NCBI GenBank assembly: GCA_900767915.1
Contig: CAAGAX010000033.1
Span: 1-63,060 of the forward strand
Direction: 5' to 3'
DNA length: 63,060 bases
Origin: Acholeplasmatales bacterium
GTDB lineage: Bacteria > Bacillota_I > Bacilli_A > Acholeplasmatales > Anaeroplasmataceae
Position 1 is the first letter of the stretch. Each line of letters starts with the position of its first letter. Below the pieces are notes generated by a model that was not told the DNA's origin, did not search any database, and worked only from the letters and a program-made list of their open reading frames with translations. The position numbers were made by a program, and so were the translations under genes. This document shows positions 45,133 through 53,724 of the stretch, one piece after another.

Positions 45133-45388
45133 TTGTCAATCTACACAATTAGCTTCTAATTAAATATTCAGTTTTTCATTCCCTAGGGAATGATAATAAA
45201 TACACAAATAAATACACCTTTTTTATAAGTGTCCTTGACATTGGGCACATATTAAAAGTCTCTACATATTTTTTTATAGTGATAATAGATGATAAAGCCT
45301 ATATAAATAAAATAATTATTTTGTATACTTTCTTATTGAGAATTTTTCTTAATGGTTGTATAATTCAATTGATAAGGAGTTGATTTGA
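45133..45388. other. IS end and intergenic spacer
   Basis: Contains the perfect 18-bp palindrome TCATTCCCTAGGGAATGA (45176-45193), a 12-bp tandem near-repeat (AATAAATACACA, twice) and GTGTCCTTGACATTGGGCAC at about 45229-45248, which resembles an IS3-type end. The fprA-like ribosome site AAGGAG follows. Confidence 0.5.
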
Positions 45389-46531
45389 ATGATACCTAGT
45401 AATGATTATAAATATATAGGCTGTGATGATTTAGATTTAGATTTATTTGAAGGACAATATCCAATACCTAATGGTGTTTCATATAATTCCTATTTATTAT
45501 TAGATGAAAGTGTTGTTGTATTTGATACAGTTGATAAAAGGAAAAAGAGTGAATGGTTTAATAATTTAAATAAAGAATTAAATAATCGTAATGTTGATTA
45601 TTTAATTGTATCTCATCTAGAGCCAGATCATTCCTCTTGTATATTAGATTTAGCTTTAAAATATCCTAATATGAAGCTTGTTATGACAGAAAAGGCTAAA
45701 GCTATGCTTAAGAATTTCTTTACAATTTCAAATGAAATTATAGTTGTTGGTGAAAATGACACTATTAAGACTGGTAAGCATACTATTAGCTTTATAATGG
45801 CACCAATGGTACATTGGCCAGAGGTAATGATGGAATATGATTCACTTGATGGATTATTATTCTCAGCTGATGGCTTTGGTAAGTTTGGAGCTTTATCAGC
45901 TAATGAGGAATGGGATGATGAAGCAAGAAGATATTATATTAATATAGTTGGTAAATATGGAAATCCTGTTAAACAGGTATTAAAGAAAGCTAGTACTTTA
46001 GATATAAAGGCTATATTACCATTACATGGTCCTATATTAAATTCTAATTTAGGTCATTATTTAAATTTATATGATATTTGGAGTAGCTATAAATATGAGG
46101 ATGAAGGAGTATTAATTGCTTCATCATCAATTCATGGTAATACCTATAATGTAGCATTAAAGCTAAAGGAATTATGTGATTTAAATAATATATCATCTAC
46201 ATTAATAGATTTAACACGAGTTGATTTATCTTATCCTATAGCTTTAGCCTTTAAATATAAATATATGGTCTTATTGGCTCCAACATATGATGGATATATA
46301 TTTACTAAAATGGAGGATTTCTTATTGAGACTTTCTCATAAATCCTATCAAAATAGAAGTGTTGGTTTAATTGAAAATGGATCATGGGCTCCAATGGCTA
46401 ATAAGCTTATGACAAATAAGCTTTTAGAAATGAAAAATATTAATATATTAGAACCTAAAATTACTATTAAAACAAAAATGACTGATTCTAATGTATTAGA
46501 GCTCAAAAAGCTTATTGCTAATTTTAAATAA
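45389..46531 (+). CDS. A-type flavoprotein (flavodiiron protein)
   Basis: 380 residues. The N-terminal MBL-type diiron domain carries SHLEPDHSS (HxExDH), a later VHWPEV His, ADGFGKFG, and LHGP. The C-terminal flavodoxin domain has SSIHGNTYNVA (FMN phosphate loop) and LLAPTYDGYI. Flavodiiron proteins reduce O2 to water or NO to N2O in anaerobes, which fits the reverse rubrerythrin elsewhere in the window. It is monocistronic. Confidence 0.93.
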   Translation: MIPSNDYKYIGCDDLDLDLFEGQYPIPNGVSYNSYLLLDESVVVFDTVDKRKKSEWFNNLNKELNNRNVDYLIVSHLEPDHSSCILDLALKYPNMKLVMTEKAKAMLKNFFTISNEIIVVGENDTIKTGKHTISFIMAPMVHWPEVMMEYDSLDGLLFSADGFGKFGALSANEEWDDEARRYYINIVGKYGNPVKQVLKKASTLDIKAILPLHGPILNSNLGHYLNLYDIWSSYKYEDEGVLIASSSIHGNTYNVALKLKELCDLNNISSTLIDLTRVDLSYPIALAFKYKYMVLLAPTYDGYIFTKMEDFLLRLSHKSYQNRSVGLIENGSWAPMANKLMTNKLLEMKNINILEPKITIKTKMTDSNVLELKKLIANFK

Positions 46532-46538
46532 TATTAAT

Positions 46539-46561
46539 AAAAAGGTCGTTTGACCTTTTTT
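46539..46561 (+). terminator. Terminator of the flavodiiron gene
   Basis: AAAAAGGTC/GACCTTTTT with GTTT loop. Confidence 0.85.
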
Positions 46562-46623
46562 ATTTTGTGTTAATTTTTCCTTTTATTATTTTTTTATTAG
46601 TTTATAATATCATGCGAGGTGTA

Positions 46624-48021
46624 ATGATGGAAACAACTAAGGAATTAAAAGCTATTAAAAGAAGAGAGCTAATATTAAATGGAAATTTATGGAAATCAAT
46701 ATTAATAATAGGATTACCTATTTTATTTTATAATTTATGTAATTATCTTTATGGTATTTATGATATGATGGTAGTTCAATCTGCTAATATAGGAGAGGCA
46801 GCTGATATTGTAGTATTAGATCAAATAAAAAATATGATTTCAACAATATCTAGCGCATTAGCCACTGGTGGTGGAATATTAGTTGCGAGAAAATATGGTG
46901 AAAGAGAAAATAATGAAGCAAGAAAATGTGCAAATACATTATTTACAATAAGCTTAGTTGTAGCTTTATTAACTATCATATTTATTCCTATTGGAGTTCC
47001 TTTTTTAAAGCTTCTAAAAACAGATCAAACAACAATTGATAATGCGATGGGCTATTATTATGTACAAATAATTATTTTAGTATTGACTACAATGAATAAT
47101 ACCTTTATAGCCTTAGAAAAGGCTAAAGGAAATACTGGTAAATTATTTATATTAAACATTGGAGTTATTGTCATAAAAATATCACTAACTACATTATTTG
47201 CCTTTGGTCCATTTCAAAATGTAACTATTACCTGGCTTGCTTTTGCAACATTATTAGCACAAAGCTTTTTATTCATATGTGGAATGTTCTTTTGTTTTAT
47301 GAAAAATAATGTTTTAAGAATAACACCAAAGCAATTGAATTTTAACAAATCATATTCATTATTAATATTAAAGCTATCATTCCCTGTATTTATTGGAAGA
47401 TTCCTATTTTCATTTGGAAAGGTTTATGTTAATAGTGCAGCAACATCAATATATGGTAAAACAGTAGTAGGTGCTTTAGGTATTTCTAATACTATTGCAG
47501 GCTTATTAAGTAATATGATTAATTCATTTGAAGATGCCTCATCAACAGTTATTAGTCAAAATTATGGCTCAGCTAATGGCAAAAGGATTCAAAAATGCTA
47601 TTTTATTAATATGATTTATATTTTAATAATGTCAATAATAGGTACTATTGTTTTATTTGTTTTAAAAGAACAAATTGCAACTTTCTTTTCACCAGATGAT
47701 TTAGATTATCAAACAAAAATAGTTAATATTTTTAAATGGGAATGTATGGATATAATATTTATGGGTTTAAATGGAGTAGGAATGGCTGTTTTCTATGGCT
47801 TTGGAAAAACTAGAATTACAATGGCTTTATCTATGGCAACCTTATTCGCATTTAGAATTCCTGTATTACTTTTATTAATGTATGTTGTTAAAATGAATTA
47901 TGAATCTTGTGGAATTGCAATGTTTACGTCTAATCTATTATCTGGTTCTATTTCCTTTATTTTATCTTTAATCTTTATTTTAAAAATGCCTAAAAATAAA
48001 AAGTATCAATCTTTATTTTAA
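46624..48021 (+). CDS. MATE-family efflux transporter
   Basis: About 465 residues with twelve hydrophobic segments in two MATE repeats. Family traits are SALATGGGILVARKYGERENNEA, the mid-protein basic loop KQLNFNKSYSLLILKLSFPVFIGR, and NSFEDASSTVISQNYGS. It exports drugs or metabolites using Na+ or H+. ATG at 46624 follows GAGGTG; the frame is open further up but without a ribosome site. Confidence 0.92.
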   Translation: MMETTKELKAIKRRELILNGNLWKSILIIGLPILFYNLCNYLYGIYDMMVVQSANIGEAADIVVLDQIKNMISTISSALATGGGILVARKYGERENNEARKCANTLFTISLVVALLTIIFIPIGVPFLKLLKTDQTTIDNAMGYYYVQIIILVLTTMNNTFIALEKAKGNTGKLFILNIGVIVIKISLTTLFAFGPFQNVTITWLAFATLLAQSFLFICGMFFCFMKNNVLRITPKQLNFNKSYSLLILKLSFPVFIGRFLFSFGKVYVNSAATSIYGKTVVGALGISNTIAGLLSNMINSFEDASSTVISQNYGSANGKRIQKCYFINMIYILIMSIIGTIVLFVLKEQIATFFSPDDLDYQTKIVNIFKWECMDIIFMGLNGVGMAVFYGFGKTRITMALSMATLFAFRIPVLLLLMYVVKMNYESCGIAMFTSNLLSGSISFILSLIFILKMPKNKKYQSLF

Positions 48022-48319
48022 ATATAATTATTATTTATAACTTAATATTACAAAAAAGCTTTAAAAAGTCCTAAAAAGTAAAATAAAGCTAAAATAAAGC
48101 TATACTATTTAAATGCTTCAAATATAGAAAGAATATCAAGATTATTATATATCGATATTGCCGAATAATAAAAAATGTATCCTAGTTAAAAATGCTAAGA
48201 TACCTAAAAAATTAATGTTTAATTTTCTAAAAGTTCTAACAAAAATATAAAAATAAAAAAAATCTAACATTATATTATTAATTATGATATAATTAATAAT
48301 GTTTTGGAGTGATTTTATT
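48022..48319. other. Intergenic region before the Thg1-like gene
   Basis: No gene seen. It contains an 11-bp tandem duplication (TAAAATAAAGC, twice, around 48079-48101) and a TATAAT box at 48288-48293 feeding the next gene. Confidence 0.5.
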
Positions 48320-49081
48320 ATGATGTTTTATTCACATGCGATGGCAGAACAAATGAATAAAGATATTAAAGCATATGAAGATAATTATAATTTAGTATTA
48401 AATGAAGATAAGCTTTATGTTTTAAGATTTGATGGAGTAGGAATGACAAAGGCATTCATGGGTAATGATGAGATGAAAAAAACCTTTTTATATACTATGA
48501 AGGATACTGTTTATTTTTTTATGAAGCAAGAGCTTGAAATTCGTTTTGCTTATTCTTATAGTGATGAAATTTCTATTTTATTAGAAAAATCAACTATTAA
48601 TAGATATAAGGGAAGATGTGAAAAGATAATATCTATTTTTTCTTCTAAAATAACTGCAGCTTTTTATTTAGCAGCAAAAAAGAATCATCTTGATTTAAAT
48701 AATACTTTAAGAGCCTTTGATGGAAGAATTATTGAATTGCCTGATATAGATAGTGTAATTAAATATTTTATGGCTAGACAAGCCTTTGCTATATCTAGTA
48801 ATTTAATATATTTAAGAAACTCTATTTTAAAAAATTTTTCTATAGATAATTCAAAAAAAATAATTGATTTATTAGGACAAAGAGGTATTATTTATGATGA
48901 AATTCCTAATTATGAACGCTTTGGAACTATTTATGTTAATAGAAAATTTCATCCATCATTTGAATTTTTAGCATGTAAAAATAAATTAAAATATTTAATT
49001 TTAGAAAGAAAAACATATCAAAATGCATTTGATTCATCAAAGCTAAAAAAAAGACATAAAGTCTATAATATACAAAGTTAA
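48320..49081 (+). CDS. Thg1-like 3'-5' polymerase (tRNA-His guanylyltransferase family)
   Basis: 253 residues. The metal-binding RFDGVG (D38, G39) and YSYSDEIS (D82, E83) match the two-metal site of Thg1. FDGRIIELP and YFMARQAFAISSNLIY match later conserved blocks, the last with the HINNLYN element degenerate. Thg1 adds G-1 to tRNA-His, and bacterial Thg1-like proteins repair truncated tRNA 5' ends in the 3'-5' direction. The start at 48320 follows GGAGTG and lies downstream of TATAAT (48288-48293), whereas the in-frame ATG at 48299 sits at the transcription start. Confidence 0.85.
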   Translation: MMFYSHAMAEQMNKDIKAYEDNYNLVLNEDKLYVLRFDGVGMTKAFMGNDEMKKTFLYTMKDTVYFFMKQELEIRFAYSYSDEISILLEKSTINRYKGRCEKIISIFSSKITAAFYLAAKKNHLDLNNTLRAFDGRIIELPDIDSVIKYFMARQAFAISSNLIYLRNSILKNFSIDNSKKIIDLLGQRGIIYDEIPNYERFGTIYVNRKFHPSFEFLACKNKLKYLILERKTYQNAFDSSKLKKRHKVYNIQS

Positions 49082-49105
49082 AAAAAGTGATTTAATCACT
49101 TTTTT
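49081..49105. terminator. Bidirectional terminator, Thg1-like and LysR genes
   Basis: AAAAAAGTGA/TCACTTTTTT with a 5-base loop between converging genes; both strands have T-runs. Confidence 0.85.
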
Positions 49106-49950
49106 GCTTTTTTAAGATAAGAAATAAATATTTCATATTCTTTTTTTAGATGCTCTCCCTTTCTATCAATAACACCAATATTTGTTTTTAGCTCATTAGA
49201 ATTAATTATACTAGAATTTAAATTTAAATATCTAAATGAAAAATATGCACTTTCTGGTACTACTGCATAGCCTAAATTAGTATTAGAAAGAAGAATGGCA
49301 GTTTTTGCATCATCTACAAGAGCTTGTATATTTAATGTAATATTATTTTCTTTAAATAATAATTCTAATATATCCTTAAATCTTCTATAAATAATTAAAG
49401 GTAGGTTATCTAAATAATTTATTTCTATATTCTTTTGAATTTTAGATTTTGATAATAAAATCATTGGCTCCTGATAAAAAAATTGAGTATGAAATATAGA
49501 TGTATCAAAAGGAGTTCTTACTATAGCTAAATCAATACTTCTTGATTTTAATAGCTCTGTTAGCTGATAAGTATTTGCTTCTCTTATAATTAGCTTTATA
49601 TCAGGATAATCCTTATGAAATTCCTCTATTGTATGATTATATAATATATTAGTAGATGAAGAAACAATTCCTATTTTTAGGATTTTTTCTTCATTTTTTT
49701 GAAGTTCAATTTCTCTAATAATATCATCCTTCATAGCTAGAATCATTAATGCTTTTTCATATAATATTTTTCCAGGTGGAAGTAGTGTTAATGTTTTTCC
49801 TCTTTCAAATAGCTTTGTGTTTAATTCTTTTTCTAAATTTTTTACCATTCTAGATAGAGGTGGTTGAGCAATATGTAATATTGTTGAAGCTTTTAATATT
49901 GACCCTGATTCAACTATAACTTTAAAATATTCTAATTCCTTTAATTCCAT
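49096..49950 (-). CDS. LysR-type transcriptional regulator
   Basis: 284 residues. The N-terminal winged helix has ELEYFKVIVESGSILKASTILHIAQPPLSRMVKNLEKELNTKLFERG, and a periplasmic-binding-like effector domain follows (ILKIGIVSS through AVVPESAYF). ATG at 49950 follows GGAGG on the minus strand and is preferred over the upstream in-frame ATG at 49971. It is divergent from the ABC exporter pair across 99 bp, so it probably controls those genes and itself. Confidence 0.93.
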   Translation of the reverse strand: MELKELEYFKVIVESGSILKASTILHIAQPPLSRMVKNLEKELNTKLFERGKTLTLLPPGKILYEKALMILAMKDDIIREIELQKNEEKILKIGIVSSSTNILYNHTIEEFHKDYPDIKLIIREANTYQLTELLKSRSIDLAIVRTPFDTSIFHTQFFYQEPMILLSKSKIQKNIEINYLDNLPLIIYRRFKDILELLFKENNITLNIQALVDDAKTAILLSNTNLGYAVVPESAYFSFRYLNLNSSIINSNELKTNIGVIDRKGEHLKKEYEIFISYLKKAKK

Positions 49951-50049
49951 ATATACCTCCAAAGTATACATAATTATATATTTTTATATATTTAGTATAT
50001 ACTATAATGTGATATAATACAAATGTTTGGTGAAAATTGGAGGTTTTTT
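49951..50049. promoter_or_regulatory. Divergent LysR/ABC-exporter control region
   Basis: Contains two plus-strand TATAAT boxes (50003-50008, 50013-50018), a GGAGG ribosome site on each strand, and AT-rich inverted repeats such as AGTATAC with GTATATACT around 49963-50003, where a LysR dimer could bind. Confidence 0.55.
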
Positions 50050-51795
50050 ATGCTTAAGCTTTATAAAAAATATTTAAAAAAATATAAAATGCATGTAATT
50101 TTAGGTCCAATCTTTAAGCTTGTGGAAGCAATCTTTGAGCTTTTAGTTCCTTTTGTTATAGCAGGTATTATTAATAATGGTTTAAATAATACTAATTTAT
50201 CTAATTCGGAAAAGATTTCATTTATATTACAGCAAGGTGGCTTACTATTAATATTTGCAGTTGTAGGTTTATTATCTACATTAGTTTGTCAATTTTTTGC
50301 ATCATGCTGTAGCCAAGGCTTTGGAACTGAATTAAGAGATGATTTATATGCACATATTAATACACTATCATATAGAGAATTAGACCAATTTAGTGTTTCA
50401 AGTCTTTTGACTAGAATGAATTCTGATATTAATAATCTTCAGCAAAGTGTTGCAATGCTTATTAGATTAGTAGTTAGAGCCCCATTTTTAGTAATTGGTG
50501 CGACTATATTATCATTTACTATTTCCTATAAGGCGGGATTAGTATTTATTGGTACAGGTATTTTATTATTTATTATTATTTTTGGAATTATGTTTTATAC
50601 AATTCCTAATAATAAACGTGCTCAAAATGGCTTAGATACTGTTACTACTATTACCAAAGAGAATTTAACTGGTAATCGTGTTGTAAGAGCATTCTCTAGA
50701 CAAAAGCATGAATTTCAAAGATTTGTTGATTCAAATGTTTCCTTAAAAGATATACAGGTTCGTGTTGGTAAAATAAACGCTTTATTAAATCCTTTAACAT
50801 TTGTAGTTACTAATTTTGCAATTATATTAGTTTTATATTTATCAGGCTTTGATTTTTCTTTCGGTTCTTTAAAGCAGGGTGATGTTACGGCTTTATATAA
50901 TTATTTACTTCAAATTCAATTAGCAGTAATGGTTGTAGCCAACCTAATAGTAATATTCACAAAGGCCCAGGCATCAGCCACTCGTATTAATGAGGTGTTT
51001 AATACTGAATCATCTATTAGATATGGATCTGAAACAAAAGAAATAGATATTAATATTCCATTTGAATTTCAAAATGTATCATTTAAGTATAATTTAAATG
51101 CTAAGGATGCTATACATTCTACATCATTTAAAATAAATAAGGGAATGACTGTTGGTATTATTGGTGGTACTGGCTCTGGTAAATCAACCTTAGTTAATCT
51201 AATGAATAGATTTTATGATGTAACAGATGGTAAAATTTTATTTTATGGAAGAGATATTAAGGATTATAAAAGAGGATTTGTTAATAGTAAAATAGCTTAT
51301 GTACCTCAAAAGGCAGTATTATTTAGTGGTTCTATTAAGAAAAACTTAATGTGGGGTAAAAAGGATGCTACTGAAGAAGAAATGCTTAAAGCATTAACTG
51401 ATTCTCAATCTATTGAATTTGTTAATAATATGGAAAATAAGCTTGATACGGTTTTATATCAGGGTGGAAAAAACCTATCAGGTGGACAAAAACAAAGATT
51501 ATCTATAGCTAGAGCGTTAATTAAGGATTCTGATATTCTAATATTAGATGATTCATCAAGTGCATTAGATTTTAAAACTGAAGCTAATTTACGTCATGCT
51601 ATAAAAAAATTAAATAAAACAACTATTATTATTTCTCAAAGAGCCTCTAGTATTATGCATGCTGATTTAATTTTAGTTTTAGATCAAGGCTATTTAGTAG
51701 GTATTGGGAAACATACTGATTTAAAAAATAATTGTGATGTGTATAAAGAAATTTGTAATTCACAGGATTTAAAGGAGGCTAACTATGATAAATAA
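50050..51795 (+). CDS. Heterodimeric ABC exporter, subunit 1 (degenerate-site NBD)
   Basis: About 581 residues: six-helix transmembrane domain then NBD. Walker A is GGTGSGKST and the signature LSGGQKQR. Walker B ends DDSSSALD, with Asp where the catalytic Glu should be, and the H-loop is SQRAS with Gln for His. Loss of both catalytic residues is the hallmark of the degenerate site of heterodimeric multidrug exporters. ATG at 50050 follows GGAGG. It overlaps the partner gene by 11 bases. Confidence 0.92.
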   Translation: MLKLYKKYLKKYKMHVILGPIFKLVEAIFELLVPFVIAGIINNGLNNTNLSNSEKISFILQQGGLLLIFAVVGLLSTLVCQFFASCCSQGFGTELRDDLYAHINTLSYRELDQFSVSSLLTRMNSDINNLQQSVAMLIRLVVRAPFLVIGATILSFTISYKAGLVFIGTGILLFIIIFGIMFYTIPNNKRAQNGLDTVTTITKENLTGNRVVRAFSRQKHEFQRFVDSNVSLKDIQVRVGKINALLNPLTFVVTNFAIILVLYLSGFDFSFGSLKQGDVTALYNYLLQIQLAVMVVANLIVIFTKAQASATRINEVFNTESSIRYGSETKEIDINIPFEFQNVSFKYNLNAKDAIHSTSFKINKGMTVGIIGGTGSGKSTLVNLMNRFYDVTDGKILFYGRDIKDYKRGFVNSKIAYVPQKAVLFSGSIKKNLMWGKKDATEEEMLKALTDSQSIEFVNNMENKLDTVLYQGGKNLSGGQKQRLSIARALIKDSDILILDDSSSALDFKTEANLRHAIKKLNKTTIIISQRASSIMHADLILVLDQGYLVGIGKHTDLKNNCDVYKEICNSQDLKEANYDK

Positions 51796-53536
51796 TGATT
51801 CTAATTTTGTTATGCTAAAAAGAATTCTTGGCTATACTAAAAAATATAGATGGATGTTAATAGTGGCATTTTTATGTGCTATTTTATATGTTAGTGCTAC
51901 TTTATACGCTCCTAAGCTTGTAGGTAATGCAATTGATATGTTTGTTGATAAGGATACGTTTGTTATCTCATCTATTATTCCATATGTAATTTCATTAATT
52001 GTTTTAGTTGTTTTAGGAGCTTTATTTGGATGGATAATGAATGCTTTATTAAATACTATTACCTATTCAGTTGTAAAGGATTTAAGAATAGATGCCTTTA
52101 AAAAAGTATTAAATGTTCCTGTTTCATATTTAGATTCTCATTTATCTGGTGATACATTAACAAGAATTATTTCTGATACAGATCAGGTATCAGAAGGATT
52201 ACTTCAAGGCTTTAATCAAGCCTTAACAGGTATAATAACTATTGTTGTTACACTTGTTATGATGCTAATAATTAGATGGCAAATTGGATTAGTTGTAGTA
52301 GTATTAACACCATTATCATTATTTGTTGCTTCCTTTATTTCAAAGAAAAGCTTTAATACATTTAAAGCACAAGCTGCTATAAAGGGTGAAATGGGAGCAT
52401 TTTTAAATGAAATGATTAGTAATCAAAAGGTTGTTTTAGCTTATAGTGAGGAAGAAAATAATATTGCTACCTTTAAAGAAATTGATTCAAGATTATATGA
52501 TGTTGGTGTTAAAGCTCAATTTAATTCCTCATTAACTAATCCCTCAACTAGATTTGTTAATGCTATAGTTTATGCTAGTGTAGCAATTATAGGAGCAATT
52601 TTAATTGTTAATAATAAGAATATCGCCTTTGGTGTAGGTGGTTTAAGTGCGTTTTTAACCTATGCAAGTCAATATACTAAGCCATTTAATGAAATATCAA
52701 GTGTCGCAACTGAATTATCTAATTCCTTTGCTTCATTAAGAAGAGTATTTGAATTTATTGATGAAAAAGAAATTCCAAATGAGGAAAATATGTCATCACT
52801 TCAAATTGAAAAGGGTGCTGTTTCATTTAATAATGTAGATTTTAGATATGTTATGGATAAGCCTTTAATTGAAAACTTGAATATAGATGTTAAATCTGGA
52901 GATTTAATCGCAATTGTTGGTCCTACAGGCTGTGGTAAAACAACTATGATTAATTTATTAATGAGATTTTATGATATCAATAATGGTGATATTTTAGTTG
53001 ATGGAAAAAGTATATATGATTATTCAAGAGATTCACTAAGGAAAGAAATAGGTATGGTTTTACAGGAAACATGGTTATTTAAGGGTACTGTATTTGATAA
53101 TATTGCTTATGGAAAAGAAAATGCAACTAAAGAAGAAGTAATAGAAGCTGCAAAAAAGTCTTATTGTCATGATTTTATAATGAAAATGGCTAATGGCTAT
53201 GATACTATTATTTCTGATGATGATGGAGTATCTATTGGTCAAAAGCAATTATTATGTATTGCAAGATTAATGTTAAGATTACCTAATATTTTAATATTAG
53301 ATGAAGCTACAAGCAATATTGATACTCGTACTGAGGTTATGGTTCAAAAGGCATTTAATAATATGATGAAGGGTAGAACAAGCTTTGTAATAGCTCATAG
53401 ACTTTCAACTATTAGAAATGCTAATAAGATATTAGTAATGAATAATGGTAATATAATTGAACAGGGTACTCATGATGAATTAATGGCTTTAGGTGGATTC
53501 TATAAGAATCTTTATAATAGTCAATTTGAACAATAA
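51785..53536 (+). CDS. Heterodimeric ABC exporter, subunit 2 (catalytic NBD)
   Basis: 583 residues, transmembrane domain plus NBD. Walker A is GPTGCGKTT. Walker B is ILDEATSNID with catalytic Glu, and the H-loop is IAHRLSTI. The signature is altered to VSIGQKQ instead of LSGGQ, so the weak signature completes the partner's degenerate site while its own site uses the partner's good LSGGQ. This complementary pattern supports obligate pairing. Substrate not predictable; drug or lipid export is usual. Confidence 0.93.
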   Translation: MINNDSNFVMLKRILGYTKKYRWMLIVAFLCAILYVSATLYAPKLVGNAIDMFVDKDTFVISSIIPYVISLIVLVVLGALFGWIMNALLNTITYSVVKDLRIDAFKKVLNVPVSYLDSHLSGDTLTRIISDTDQVSEGLLQGFNQALTGIITIVVTLVMMLIIRWQIGLVVVVLTPLSLFVASFISKKSFNTFKAQAAIKGEMGAFLNEMISNQKVVLAYSEEENNIATFKEIDSRLYDVGVKAQFNSSLTNPSTRFVNAIVYASVAIIGAILIVNNKNIAFGVGGLSAFLTYASQYTKPFNEISSVATELSNSFASLRRVFEFIDEKEIPNEENMSSLQIEKGAVSFNNVDFRYVMDKPLIENLNIDVKSGDLIAIVGPTGCGKTTMINLLMRFYDINNGDILVDGKSIYDYSRDSLRKEIGMVLQETWLFKGTVFDNIAYGKENATKEEVIEAAKKSYCHDFIMKMANGYDTIISDDDGVSIGQKQLLCIARLMLRLPNILILDEATSNIDTRTEVMVQKAFNNMMKGRTSFVIAHRLSTIRNANKILVMNNGNIIEQGTHDELMALGGFYKNLYNSQFEQ

Positions 53537-53544
53537 TTTAAATT

Positions 53545-53581
53545 AAGTCTAATTCTAGTTATCTAGAGTTAGACTTTTTTT
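53545..53581 (+). terminator. Terminator of the ABC exporter operon
   Basis: A 14-bp near-perfect stem (53545-53558 with 53563-53576) with TTAT loop and T7. Confidence 0.88.
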
Positions 53582-53724
53582 AAAAATAAATTATTTAATA
53601 TTTCCTTATTTTTCAAAAATTTTTTTTTATATTTTTAACATTTTTATGTTTTAAATCTTCTTTTGACAATTTTTTCACTAATTAATGTATAATATATAAA
53701 TAATAACTTTTAGGGAGAATATTT

